Assembly: GCF_012726175.1 (NCBI RefSeq)
Contig: NZ_JAASAD010000001.1
Span: 186,001-250,000 of the forward strand
Direction of reading: 5' to 3'
DNA from: Micromonospora sp. HNM0581
GTDB taxonomy: Bacteria > Actinomycetota > Actinomycetes > Mycobacteriales > Micromonosporaceae
DNA: 64,000 bases
In this document: piece after piece, positions 18,461-26,100 of the stretch
Layout of the letters: each line of letters opens with the position of its first letter
Numbering within the stretch: position 1 is the stretch's first letter
Translations under genes and position numbers: made by a program
Notes under the pieces: model-generated
Seen by the model: the letters and a program-made list of their open reading frames with translations, nothing else
Told to the model about the DNA's origin: nothing
The model's database searches: none

Positions 18461-19639
18461 TCAGACCCCCGCAGCCGCCAGCTCGGCGGCCCGCTCGGCC
18501 GCGCCGTCCATGGTGTCGACCCGCTCGATCAGCGGGTTGTTGGCGCCGTCGAGGATCGCCCGACCGGCCTCGGCGTTGTTGCCGTCGAGGCGGACGACCA
18601 ACGGCTTGGTGACCTGCTCGCCCCGCTGCTCCAGCAGGCCCAGTGCCTGCACGATGCCGTTGGCGACCGCGTCGCAGGCGGTGATGCCGCCGAAGACGTT
18701 CACGAAGACGCTCTTGACCGACGGGTCGGAGAGCACGATCTCCAGTCCGTTGGCCATGACCGCGGCGCTCGCGCCGCCGCCGATGTCCAGGAAGTTGGCC
18801 GGTTTGACGTTGCCGTGCCGCTCACCGGCGTAGGCGACCACGTCGAGGGTCGACATGACCAGGCCCGCGCCGTTGCCGATGATGCCGACCTCGCCGTCGA
18901 GCTTGACGTAGTTGAGGTCCTTCTCCTTGGCGGCCTGCTCCAGGGGGTCCACCGTCGCCTGGTCGACGAGCGCCTCGTGATCGGGGTGCCGGAAGCCGGC
19001 GTTCTCGTCGAGCGACACCTTGGCGTCGAGCAGCAGCAGCTTGCCCTCGGCCGTCGTGGCCAGCGGATTCACCTCGACCAGGGTGGCGTCCTCGGCGACG
19101 AACGCCCGCCACAGGCCGACCGCGACCTCGACCACCTGGTCGGCGACCTCGGCCGGGAACCCGGCCGCCTCGACGATTTCCCGCGCCTTGGCCTCGTCGA
19201 CGCCCTCGACGGCGTCGATCGGTGCCTTCACGACCTTGTCCGGGGCCTCGGCGGCGACCTGCTCGATGTCCATGCCGCCGGCGACGCTGGCGATGCAGAG
19301 GAACGTGCGGTTCGCCCGATCGAGCAGGTATGAGAAGTAGTACTCGTCGGCCACGTCCGCCGTCACCGTGATCATGATTTTGTGGACGGTGTGGCCCTTG
19401 ATGTCCATGCCGAGGATGTCGGAGGCGCGGGCCACCGTTTCCTCCGCGCCCTCGGCCAGCTTGACGCCGCCTGCCTTGCCTCGTCCGCCGACCTTCACCT
19501 GCGCCTTGACGACCACTCGGCCGCCGAGGCGTTCGGCGATCGCGCGGGCCTCCTCCGGGGTCGTGGCGACGCCGCCGGCGAGCACGGGAAGTCCGTGCCG
19601 CTCGAACAGGTCCCGCCCCTGGTACTCGTACAGGTCCAC
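18461..19639 (-). CDS. sucC: Succinyl-CoA synthetase beta subunit
   Basis: 392-aa ATP-grasp subunit of the TCA-cycle enzyme. It begins at GTG 19639 ([20 protein letters not shown]), the conserved family N-terminus; the open frame continues 54 codons upstream but without homology. Motifs: [20 protein letters not shown] for nucleotide binding, [19 protein letters not shown] for metal binding, and [12 protein letters not shown] near the C-terminus. First gene of sucCD. About 500 bp of non-coding sequence with strong secondary structure precedes it. Confidence 0.96.
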   Translation of the reverse strand: MDLYEYQGRDLFERHGLPVLAGGVATTPEEARAIAERLGGRVVVKAQVKVGGRGKAGGVKLAEGAEETVARASDILGMDIKGHTVHKIMITVTADVADEYYFSYLLDRANRTFLCIASVAGGMDIEQVAAEAPDKVVKAPIDAVEGVDEAKAREIVEAAGFPAEVADQVVEVAVGLWRAFVAEDATLVEVNPLATTAEGKLLLLDAKVSLDENAGFRHPDHEALVDQATVDPLEQAAKEKDLNYVKLDGEVGIIGNGAGLVMSTLDVVAYAGERHGNVKPANFLDIGGGASAAVMANGLEIVLSDPSVKSVFVNVFGGITACDAVANGIVQALGLLEQRGEQVTKPLVVRLDGNNAEAGRAILDGANNPLIERVDTMDGAAERAAELAAAGV

Positions 19640-19997
19640 GATTGCGCGTCCCGTCCCGTCTCTGCGGCGCACCGTCGCGCCGCCACCAGCGTATGGAAAG
19701 AAAACAGTGTGGTGCCCGACATCAGTGGTAATTGACGCGGGCCGCCGAACCCTCACCGCCACAACCACGCGCCGCAGCCGGCCTGACGGTCCGGCCCGCA
19801 AGGGGAGGTCGGAAAGGGTTCATTGGGCGCAGCCTAACGATGCCGGTGCCTCCGGCAACCGAGCGGGTGCGCGGTGTGCGGTAATGCACAACCCGTACGA
19901 CGCTGGGTCACCGGCCGGGCGGCGGGCCGGTCACGTCACCCGTTCGAGCGGTCTTGCCAGGGCAACGACGGTTCTCGGCGCTCCCGCGTAACCCCGC

Positions 19998-20136
19998 AGG
20001 AAGGGCATCGTTGAGTCAGATGTCGGAGCGCTGGGAAGCGCGAGGACGGAAGCGGCCGATGCCCTGTCGGTCGAGGGGTGGCGGCGGGGCATCGTGCATA
20101 GAGGGGCCGGACGTGTGAGGGGTGCGTCCGGCCCCT
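19998..20136 (+). ncRNA. Candidate structured RNA with alternative pairing
   Basis: GGGCATCG occurs at 20003-20010 and again at 20087-20094. Both copies are complementary to the single CGATGCCC at 20057-20064, so the two helices exclude each other. Inside the first helix is a hairpin GCGCT-GGGA-AGCGC with a GNRA tetraloop, flanked by GUC/GAC and a purine-rich internal loop (about 20023-20047). A terminator-like hairpin follows at 20102-20136. Strand is uncertain; the plus strand is preferred because the GNRA loop reads that way. I do not recognise a known RNA family. Everything beyond the complementarity is inference. Confidence 0.4.
20102..20136. terminator. Terminator hairpin after the B12-binding gene
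   Basis: Perfect 12-bp stem AGGGGCCGGACG (20102-20113) / CGTCCGGCCCCT (20125-20136) with an 11-nt loop, 10 bp beyond the minus-strand stop. The plus-strand side is followed by a pyrimidine-rich stretch, so it may also end a plus-strand RNA. Confidence 0.7.
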
Positions 20137-20146
20137 TCCCCTGTCT

Positions 20147-20551
20147 TCAGGCCACCGGTTGGGCGACGTTGTCCCGGACCCACTCCACGATGGAGGCGGT
20201 GGTGGCGCCCGGGGTGAAGATCTTGGCTACGCCGAGCCGCTCCAACTCCGGAAGGTCGGCCTCCGGGATGATGCCTCCACCGAAGACGACGATGTCCCGT
20301 GCCTGCCGTTCGTCGAGCAGTTCGAGGAGCCGGCGGAACAGTGTCATGTGTGCCCCGGAGAGCACCGAGAGGCCGACGGCGTCGGCGTCTTCCTGGATCG
20401 CGGTCTCCACGATCTGCTCCGGGGTCTGGTGCAGACCGGTGTAGATGACCTCCATGCCGGCGTCGCGGAGAGCACGCGCCACCACCTTGGCGCCACGATC
20501 GTGGCCGTCCAAGCCCGGCTTGGCGACGACGACCCGAACACGAGAGCTCAT
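20147..20551 (-). CDS. Stand-alone cobalamin B12-binding domain protein (mutase small-subunit type)
   Basis: 134-aa protein equal to the C-terminal B12 domain of methylmalonyl-CoA-type mutases. DxHxxG motif (Asp15, His17, Gly20 in GLDGHDRG) provides the lower cobalt ligand, followed by the SVLSGAH and VVFGGGIIP loops. Length and sequence fit the small subunit of isobutyryl-CoA-type mutases (IcmB) or an orphan partner. No large mutase subunit is encoded in this window, so the partner must be elsewhere. Start ATG 20551; the upstream frame extension has no support. Neighbour sucC uses succinyl-CoA, which may be coincidence. Confidence 0.85.
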   Translation of the reverse strand: MSSRVRVVVAKPGLDGHDRGAKVVARALRDAGMEVIYTGLHQTPEQIVETAIQEDADAVGLSVLSGAHMTLFRRLLELLDERQARDIVVFGGGIIPEADLPELERLGVAKIFTPGATTASIVEWVRDNVAQPVA

Positions 20552-21019
20552 CTGGGCTTCCCTTTCACCGGCTCCGCGGCACTCACCTGAACGAACGGTA
20601 ACCCGCCCGGCCGTGACCGGGGAACCGGGGCCGGCAGGGCGGGCAGTAAACAGGGGTCGGCTTCGACGGCCGGCGACAACCCCTGCCCTCACGCAACCAC
20701 CATCGCAACCTTACGCAGAGGCACGACGTACGCGGTGCGCGTCAAGTGGGACGCCTCCGCCGTTCGGTCACGGTGTGCGACGAAAGGACGATGACGAGGA
20801 CACCCCACTACACTTCCGAGCCATGACAATATCGGACGGAACTGGACAGAACGTTCTAAGCAATTCGGCGCTCCGGCTTGTGACAGGCCTGACGGTTGGC
20901 TACCGTGTCCACGGTTGTCATCAGGTCTACGGACGGGTGACGACGCGATTAGCCGACGCACGGTCACCAGATTCGGACGGCGGCTGATCCGCATCGGAAC
21001 CCGACAACGGAGGGTATGC
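20552..21019. other. Intergenic region between B12-binding gene and M23 peptidase
   Basis: 468-bp divergent gap with no credible gene. It carries a probable plus-strand promoter (20878-20906) and a roughly 107-nt leader with short complementary pairs (GTTGTC/GACAAC near its two ends and GGTGAC/GTCACC inside). I looked for a c-di-AMP (ydaO-type) riboswitch because these precede cell-wall hydrolases in actinobacteria, but its conserved blocks are not evident. Confidence 0.5.
20878..20906 (+). promoter_or_regulatory. Probable promoter of the M23 peptidase gene
   Basis: -35 TTGTGA (20878-20883) and -10 TACCGT (20901-20906) with a 17-bp spacer, matching the TTGNNN/TANNNT actinobacterial pattern. 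It would give a leader of about 107 nt before GTG 21020. Confidence 0.45.
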
Positions 21020-21733
21020 GTGCGCCAGCGCCTGTCGTCTGAGCCCGATCGATATCGCGGTCGTCGCCGCGTACCCACCCCCCCGCGCAGCCGTTACGCC
21101 GCGGTCGTCACCACCGCCTTCGTCGGCGCCGGAGTGGTGGCACTGGGCGCCAGCGCGATTCCGGACGCCAAGAGCGTCAGCCCGTCGGTGCTCGACGAGC
21201 TCAAGCAGGCGTCGATAAGCAACCAGGGCGCGGCCGACCGGGCCGAAGCCGCCGACCGGGCCTCCCGGGACGGCCGCGGCGGCTCGGACAGCGTCGAGGA
21301 GACCGGCGTCTGGCTGCTGCCCCTACAGGGCTACGACTTCAACTCCCCCTACGGCATGCGGTGGGGCAAGCTGCACACCGGCGTCGACCTGGTCGCGCCC
21401 GAGGGAACGCCCTACGTCGCCATCCACGAGGGAACGGTCACCAAGGCCGGCTGGTTCGGCGGCTACGGGAACACGGTGATCGTCCAGCACGCCGACGGCA
21501 GCGAGGCCATCTACGGCCACTCCTCCGCGCTGAGCGTGCGGGAAGGGCAGCAGGTCCAGGCCGGCGACCAGCTCGGCCTGGTCGGCAACACGGGCCACTC
21601 CTACGGCTCCCACCTGCACCTGGAGATCCATGTCAAGGGCGAGCCACTCGACCCGGTGCCGTGGCTACAGGAGCGCGGAGTGGACATCAAGCTGCAAGTC
21701 GAGGCAATTTACAGCGAGGTAGCCGCCTCCTGA
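21020..21733 (+). CDS. M23 family metallopeptidase (secreted or membrane-anchored)
   Basis: 237-aa peptidoglycan-hydrolase-like protein. A basic N-terminus and transmembrane segment (about 27-48) are followed by a short helical linker (55-95) and an LytM/M23 domain (about 100-225). The zinc ligands are visible as His119/Asp123 (HTGVD) and His198/His200 (HLH), with YGHS at 166-169. Start is GTG 21020 with GGAGGG 5 nt upstream; the nearby ATG at 21016 is out of frame. All catalytic residues look intact. It acts outside the membrane on cell-wall peptides. A second M23 gene follows after a terminator. Confidence 0.9.
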   Translation: MRQRLSSEPDRYRGRRRVPTPPRSRYAAVVTTAFVGAGVVALGASAIPDAKSVSPSVLDELKQASISNQGAADRAEAADRASRDGRGGSDSVEETGVWLLPLQGYDFNSPYGMRWGKLHTGVDLVAPEGTPYVAIHEGTVTKAGWFGGYGNTVIVQHADGSEAIYGHSSALSVREGQQVQAGDQLGLVGNTGHSYGSHLHLEIHVKGEPLDPVPWLQERGVDIKLQVEAIYSEVAAS

Positions 21734-21752
21734 CCGCTTGTGACGCACGTTG

Positions 21753-21782
21753 ACCGCCCGGATCTGTCGATCCGGGCGGTTT
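21753..21782 (+). terminator. Terminator after first M23 gene
   Basis: Perfect 12-bp stem ACCGCCCGGATC (21753-21764) / GATCCGGGCGGT (21769-21780), 4-nt loop TGTC, then TT; 19 bp past the stop. Confidence 0.9.
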
Positions 21783-22008
21783 CATGTGCCGCACCGGAAC
21801 CACAAGTGACCCAGGCCACATCGCGAACTGTGGCCAGCGACACACTTCTCCGCCGGATCGTCCCTGGACAGCTCGACACACTGCGGCACGAAGGTGGACA
21901 GCAGCGCCAGGCACCGCAGGCGACCCACCTACCCCGGTACCCGTCATCCTTCGGACCGACACCACTATTTCGAGGTCACGACCGCTCGAAGGCAACGAGG
22001 TCCGTACC

Positions 22009-22797
22009 GTGCAGGACGACAACGCCAACCCGGCCCGCAGAATCCCGAACGCCCCTGCCCGCCACCGGCGACGGCCAAGTCGGCGGTCCCGGCTTCTCGT
22101 GGTCGGCGCGGTCGCCCTGGCGGGGCTCGGCGCCGGCAACGTCGTGACGAACGAGCGGGACAACCAGCCGGCCACCGGCCCCGTCACGGTCGACGCCCAG
22201 AACCGGGTCGCAGCCGCCGAACGCGCCGACCGTTCATCCCGAACGCCGATCGCACCTGACAGCCCGTCGCCGAGCCCGACCCCGACTGCCAGCCCCACCA
22301 CGAAGCCCAGCCCCACACCGAAGGCCAGCCCGAAGCCGAAGGCCAGCCGAACGGTGACCACCACGGCGAAGCCGAGCAAGAGTACGCAGCCAAAGACATC
22401 CTGGGTGATACCGATGGTCGGAGGGGTCATCACCTCCTGCTACGGGCCTCGGTGGGGCACCCTGCACGCCGGAATCGACTTCGCCATGCCTGCCGGCACA
22501 CCGGTGCGCGCAGCCTTCGGCGGCACCGTGACGAAAGCCGGTGATGTCGGCGACGGGTACGGCATCTCCGTGGTCATCGATCACGCCAACGGCTACCTCA
22601 CCCACTACGCCCATCTGAGTACGGCCACGGTGGGCGTGGGTGACAAGGTGAGCACCGGACAGACCATCGGCCTCGAAGGCTCCACGGGCGACTCCACCGG
22701 ACCGCACCTGCACTTCGAGGTGCACCAGGGCCAGATGTGGAACCAGATCGACCCGGCACCGTTCCTGCGTGCCCGGGGCGTCGACGTGGCCTGCTGA
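22009..22797 (+). CDS. M23 family metallopeptidase with Ser/Pro/Lys linker
   Basis: 262-aa secreted-type peptidase: Arg-rich N-terminus, transmembrane segment (about 28-46), a long low-complexity linker (82-130) built from SPTP and ASPKPK units suited to spanning the cell wall, then the M23 domain (132-262). Zinc ligands His153/Asp157 (HAGID) and His233/His235 (HLH) are present. Start GTG 22009 follows GAGG by about 9 nt; the longer frame upstream is non-coding in character. Paralogue of the preceding gene, which has no comparable linker. About 275 bp separate them with a terminator, so it has its own promoter. Confidence 0.88.
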   Translation: MQDDNANPARRIPNAPARHRRRPSRRSRLLVVGAVALAGLGAGNVVTNERDNQPATGPVTVDAQNRVAAAERADRSSRTPIAPDSPSPSPTPTASPTTKPSPTPKASPKPKASRTVTTTAKPSKSTQPKTSWVIPMVGGVITSCYGPRWGTLHAGIDFAMPAGTPVRAAFGGTVTKAGDVGDGYGISVVIDHANGYLTHYAHLSTATVGVGDKVSTGQTIGLEGSTGDSTGPHLHFEVHQGQMWNQIDPAPFLRARGVDVAC

Positions 22798-22832
22798 CCA
22801 GCCCGGACGGCCCTCGCCCCGGTCGACCGGTG

Positions 22833-25235
22833 TCAGATCTTCTCGATCGGAGCGTGCCGCAACACCAGCCACAACGTCTGGTCACCGAAGTCGATCTGCG
22901 CCCGGGCACCCGGCCCGTGTCCCTCCACCGCGACGACCCGGCCGAGGCCGTACCGCTGATGGTTCACCCGGTCTCCCACGGTAACCTTCGGCCCCTGTGG
23001 CAGCTCGCTCGCGGTGGCCAGCCGGCTGCCGTCCACTCCGAGCTTGCGGGCCAGTTGAACCGCCCGGGGCGTGCCACCTGCGAAGCCACCGCGACCGCCG
23101 GGCGCGCGGTCCGCGCGACCGCCCACACCGCCGCCACCGCCGCCCCACGAGGTGTACGCGCCCTCGGTCCGCTCCCAGCGGACCAGTTCGGGCGGTAGTT
23201 CCTCGACGAACCGGGACGGCGGGTTGTAGGCCGGCTGCCCCCACGCCGAACGGGTCACCGCTCGGGAGAGATACAGCCGCTGCCGGGCGCGGGTGATGCC
23301 GACGTACGCCAGCCGACGCTCCTCCTCCAGCTCACGTGCGTCGCCCAAGGAACGCAGATGCGGAAAGACGCCGTCCTCCAAGCCGGTCAGGAACACCACC
23401 GGAAACTCGAGCCCCTTGGCGGTGTGCAGCGTCATCAGGGTGACCACGCCCTGATGGTCGGGATCGTCGGTGGGCACCTGGTCGGCGTCGGCGACGAGCG
23501 CGACCTGCTCCAGGAAGCCGGCCAAAGTGCCCCGTTCCCCCTCCGCACCGGTCGCCTCGACCCGCTCGGTGTACTCACGCGCGACGCTCACCAACTCCTG
23601 AAGATTGTCGACCCGGCCGGCGTCCTGGGGGTCGAGGCTCTCCTCCAACTCGGTGAGGTAGCCCGAGCGGGTCAACACCGCCTCCAGCACCTCTTCAGGG
23701 GTGCCGTCGACGGCCAACTCACGGGCGGAATCGAGCAACGCCACGAAGTCGGCGATGCCGTTGGCCGCCCGGGTCGAGATACCGGGCGCGTCCCCGGCAC
23801 GCCGCAACGCGGCACCGAAGGAGATGCGATCCCGGCTTGCCAGTGCCTCCACGCAGGCCTCTGCGCGGTCGCCGATGCCCCGACGCGGAGTGTTGAGGAC
23901 TCGACGCAGGCTCACCGTGTCATCGTCGTTCACCACCGCGCGCAGGTAGGCAAGTGCGTCTCGGACTTCTTTACGCTCGTAGAAGCGCACCCCGCCGACG
24001 ACCTTGTACGGCAGACCGAGGCGGATGAACACCTCCTCGAAAACCCGGGACTGCGCATTCGTGCGGTAGAAGACCGCCACGTCGCCGGGACGGGTCTGCC
24101 CGTCGTCGACCAATCGGTCGATCTCCCGGGCCACCCAGTCCGCCTCGGCATGCTCGGTGTCGGCGACGTACGCGACGATCGGTTCGCCCGGCCCGGCGTC
24201 ACTCCACAGTCGCTTCGGCTTGCGCGACGTGTTGCGGTCGATCACCGCGTTCGCGGCGTTCAGGATGGTCTGCGTGGAGCGGTAGTTCTGCTCGAGCAGG
24301 ATGGTGCGGGCGTCGGTGAAGTCCCGCTCGAACTCCAGGATGTTGCGGATCGTGGCGCCCCGGAAGGCGTAGATCGACTGGTCCGCGTCGCCGACCACGC
24401 ACAGCTCCGCCGGGTCGAGGCCCTCGGTGCCGGAGACCAACTCCTTGATCAGGACGTACTGCGCGTGGTTGGTGTCCTGGTACTCGTCGACAAGCACATG
24501 GCGGCAACGACGGCGGTAGCTCTCCGCGACGTGCGGATGCGACTGGAGCAGGTGCACAGTCGTCATGATCAGGTCATCGAAGTCGAGCGCGTGGGCCTCG
24601 CGCAGGCGCCGTTGATAGAGGGCGTACGCCTCGGCGAGGGCGCGCTCGTTGGGCCCGCTGGCCCGCGCGGCGAACGTCTCCGGGTCGACCAGCTCGTTCT
24701 TGAGGTTCGAGACCTGGGCAGCCAGGCCGCGCGCCGGGTAACGCTTCGGATCCAGGTCGAGTTCACGGGCGACGAGCTGCATCAGCCTGCGGGAATCGTC
24801 CGCATCGTAGATCGAGAAGGTGGATTTCAGACCGGCGTGCTCATGCTCGGCACGCAGGATCCGTACACACGCCGAATGGAACGTGGAAACCCACATCAGC
24901 CGGGCCCGCGGGCCGACCAGGGCCGTGACCCGGTCCTTCATCTCGCCGGCGGCCTTGTTGGTGAAAGTGATCGCGACGATCTCGCCGGGGTGCACGTCGC
25001 GGGCAGCCAACAGGTACGCGATCCGGTGGGTCAGTACCCGCGTCTTGCCGGACCCGGCGCCGGCCACGATCAGCAGTGGCGAGCCCGCGTGGGTCACCGC
25101 GTCCCGTTGCGGGCCGTTGAGTCCCTCCACCAGTTGCGTCGGATCGAGGCGGATGGAAGCGGGCCGATGGGGCGGCAGTGTCCGGGCGGGCTCGGGGCCG
25201 GGCGGGGACGCGGGGATGTCGAAGAGAGGATGCAT
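22833..25235 (-). CDS. pcrA: UvrD/PcrA-type ATP-dependent DNA helicase
   Basis: 800-aa superfamily-1A 3'-5' helicase for repair and conflict resolution. Q-motif LNGPQRDAV, Walker A AGAGSGKT (58-65), FTNKAAGEMKDRV, Walker B with DEYQDTN, GDADQSIYAFRGA, LEQNYRST, and C-terminal TLHTAKGLEFPVVFL and YVGITRARQRLYLSR. A Gly-rich stretch precedes a C-terminal tudor-like domain (VTVGDRVNHQRYGLGRVV) known to bind RNA polymerase in PcrA/UvrD. Start ATG 25235 gives full family length with a Pro-rich N-terminus. Monocistronic. Confidence 0.95.
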   Translation of the reverse strand: MHPLFDIPASPPGPEPARTLPPHRPASIRLDPTQLVEGLNGPQRDAVTHAGSPLLIVAGAGSGKTRVLTHRIAYLLAARDVHPGEIVAITFTNKAAGEMKDRVTALVGPRARLMWVSTFHSACVRILRAEHEHAGLKSTFSIYDADDSRRLMQLVARELDLDPKRYPARGLAAQVSNLKNELVDPETFAARASGPNERALAEAYALYQRRLREAHALDFDDLIMTTVHLLQSHPHVAESYRRRCRHVLVDEYQDTNHAQYVLIKELVSGTEGLDPAELCVVGDADQSIYAFRGATIRNILEFERDFTDARTILLEQNYRSTQTILNAANAVIDRNTSRKPKRLWSDAGPGEPIVAYVADTEHAEADWVAREIDRLVDDGQTRPGDVAVFYRTNAQSRVFEEVFIRLGLPYKVVGGVRFYERKEVRDALAYLRAVVNDDDTVSLRRVLNTPRRGIGDRAEACVEALASRDRISFGAALRRAGDAPGISTRAANGIADFVALLDSARELAVDGTPEEVLEAVLTRSGYLTELEESLDPQDAGRVDNLQELVSVAREYTERVEATGAEGERGTLAGFLEQVALVADADQVPTDDPDHQGVVTLMTLHTAKGLEFPVVFLTGLEDGVFPHLRSLGDARELEEERRLAYVGITRARQRLYLSRAVTRSAWGQPAYNPPSRFVEELPPELVRWERTEGAYTSWGGGGGGVGGRADRAPGGRGGFAGGTPRAVQLARKLGVDGSRLATASELPQGPKVTVGDRVNHQRYGLGRVVAVEGHGPGARAQIDFGDQTLWLVLRHAPIEKI

Positions 25236-25377
25236 CGCACGGCGAGTCTATGCCGCCGCCCGGACATCCCCCGCCCACGGCACCCGGATGCAAGGGAGCG
25301 CAGGCACCCGGCCATCGCCAGCGGGAGCGGAAGGGCCCCTCGCAGGCGGGTTTCCCTGCGCGCCGCTGACGGACTCC

Positions 25378-25406
25378 TTGCGCGACGACCCGCAGGACGG
25401 CATACT
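25378..25406 (+). promoter_or_regulatory. Predicted promoter of the Tyr/Phe leader and chorismate mutase gene
   Basis: -35 TTGCGC (25378-25383) and -10 CATACT (25401-25406), spacer exactly 17 bp. Transcription would begin about 7 nt on, at or next to the GTG (25414) of the leader peptide, implying a leaderless mRNA. Confidence 0.5.
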
Positions 25407-25413
25407 CGGCAGC

Positions 25414-25479
25414 GTGTTCGACATGCGCTCCTACTTTTACTACGGCTCCGGGAGTCCGGCAGCCGTAGGTCGCGCCTGA
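25414..25479 (+). CDS. Tyr/Phe-rich leader peptide of the chorismate mutase attenuator
   Basis: A 21-codon ORF from GTG 25414 (or 18 codons from ATG 25423) encoding the core MRSYFYYGSGSPAAVGRA. Four consecutive aromatic codons, Tyr-Phe-Tyr-Tyr at 25432-25443, lie immediately before strong RNA structures and a terminator, upstream of an aromatic-amino-acid gene. This is the design of ribosome-mediated attenuation leaders such as trpL and pheL. No Shine-Dalgarno is obvious, which fits a leaderless start directly after the -10 box. The ORF is visible; its regulatory use is inferred from layout and content. Confidence 0.75.
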   Translation: MFDMRSYFYYGSGSPAAVGRA

Positions 25480-25526
25480 TCGATCAGACCTACGAAAAGC
25501 CCCGGGCTCTCGGAGCCCGGGGCTTT
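25441..25526 (+). promoter_or_regulatory. Attenuator structures and terminator before chorismate mutase
   Basis: Three elements follow the aromatic codons. (1) TACGGCT (25441-25447) pairs with AGCCGTA (25461-25467), with an inner CCGG/CCGG. (2) CGTAGGTC (25464-25471) pairs with GACCTACG (25487-25494); it shares bases with (1), so they exclude each other. (3) A terminator stem AAAGCCCCGGGCTC (25496-25509) / GAGCCCGGGGCTTT (25513-25526), 3-nt loop. GGCTCCG (25444-25450) can also pair with CGGAGCC (25511-25517) in the terminator. A ribosome stalled on Tyr/Phe codons would cover arm 1. The exact switching path is not resolved. Confidence 0.7.
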
Positions 25527-25577
25527 CGCGTCCCGGGATCCGGGCAACGGGCACCGCACCGCGAGAGGTACCCGAAG

Positions 25578-25937
25578 ATGACAGACGTGATGGAGCAGAA
25601 CGGCGGCGTGACCGGGCCAGGCACGATCCCGAACGAGGCCGGTTCCACCCGGCCCGAGGCGGGGACCCCGGCCACCGGCACCGCCGAGCCGGACGCCGCC
25701 AGCCGGATCGCCGAGATCCGGGTACGGATCGATGAGATCGACCGTGCGCTCGTCGAGTTGTGGCAGGAGCGGGCCGCACTCTCCCGGGAGGTCGGTGCGA
25801 CCCGGATGGCCTCGGGCGGTACCCGGCTGGTTCTCTCCCGCGAACAGGAGATCCTGGAGCGGTTCCGGACTGCCCTGGGCGCGGACGGCACCCAGCTCGC
25901 CCTGCTGCTGCTGCGCGCTGGCCGCGGTCCCCTCTGA
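25578..25937 (+). CDS. Chorismate mutase (AroQ type)
   Basis: 119-aa protein converting chorismate to prephenate for phenylalanine and tyrosine synthesis. The N-terminal 40 residues are low-complexity (Gly/Thr/Pro/Ala). Residues 43-119 form an AroQ helical domain: RIAEIRVRIDEIDRALVELWQERAALSREVGATR, then SREQEILERFR. Arg and Glu positions typical of the active site are kept. ATG 25578 has GAGAGG about 10 nt upstream. It is preceded by the Tyr/Phe leader-attenuator and followed by a terminator at 25994-26028, so it is a single regulated gene. Confidence 0.88.
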   Translation: MTDVMEQNGGVTGPGTIPNEAGSTRPEAGTPATGTAEPDAASRIAEIRVRIDEIDRALVELWQERAALSREVGATRMASGGTRLVLSREQEILERFRTALGADGTQLALLLLRAGRGPL

Positions 25938-25993
25938 GCTACGGCCGACCAACGCACCCGCAGGGGTCGAGGTGGGCCGCGCCGGACGTGGAC

Positions 25994-26028
25994 CGGGGCG
26001 TCGGCTGCTGGTGACGGCCGACGCCCCG
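25994..26028. terminator. Terminator between chorismate mutase and dppF
   Basis: Perfect 12-bp stem CGGGGCGTCGGC (25994-26005) / GCCGACGCCCCG (26017-26028), 11-nt loop, between convergent genes. Confidence 0.8.
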
Positions 26029-26100
26029 AATCACTGAGGAGGCACTACCTTCACCGCCGCTCCCGCTACGGATGGACGAGAGCCAGCGGTGTCTGTGGGG

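Larger units (their letters stand above)
19640..20146. other. Long intergenic region upstream of sucC
   Basis: 507 bp without a convincing gene. It should contain the sucC promoter, which I could not place with confidence. The part at 19998-20136 is highly self-complementary and is listed separately as a candidate RNA and a terminator. From 19640 to 19990 I see nothing distinctive. Confidence 0.6.

Noticed and set aside
20002..20065. Signal recognition particle RNA or cobalamin riboswitch
   Set aside because: GGACGGAAGCGGCC faintly resembles the SRP GGAAG..AGC motif, but the loop geometry differs. No B12-box is present despite the adjacent B12-binding gene.
20913..21019. c-di-AMP (ydaO-type) riboswitch before the M23 peptidase
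   Set aside because: Expected from gene context, but the conserved sequence blocks are not visible. Only short complementary pairs are present.
23358..25937. Long plus-strand open frame opposite pcrA
   Set aside because: Shadow of the helicase gene; only its last part, from ATG 25578, is a real gene (chorismate mutase).
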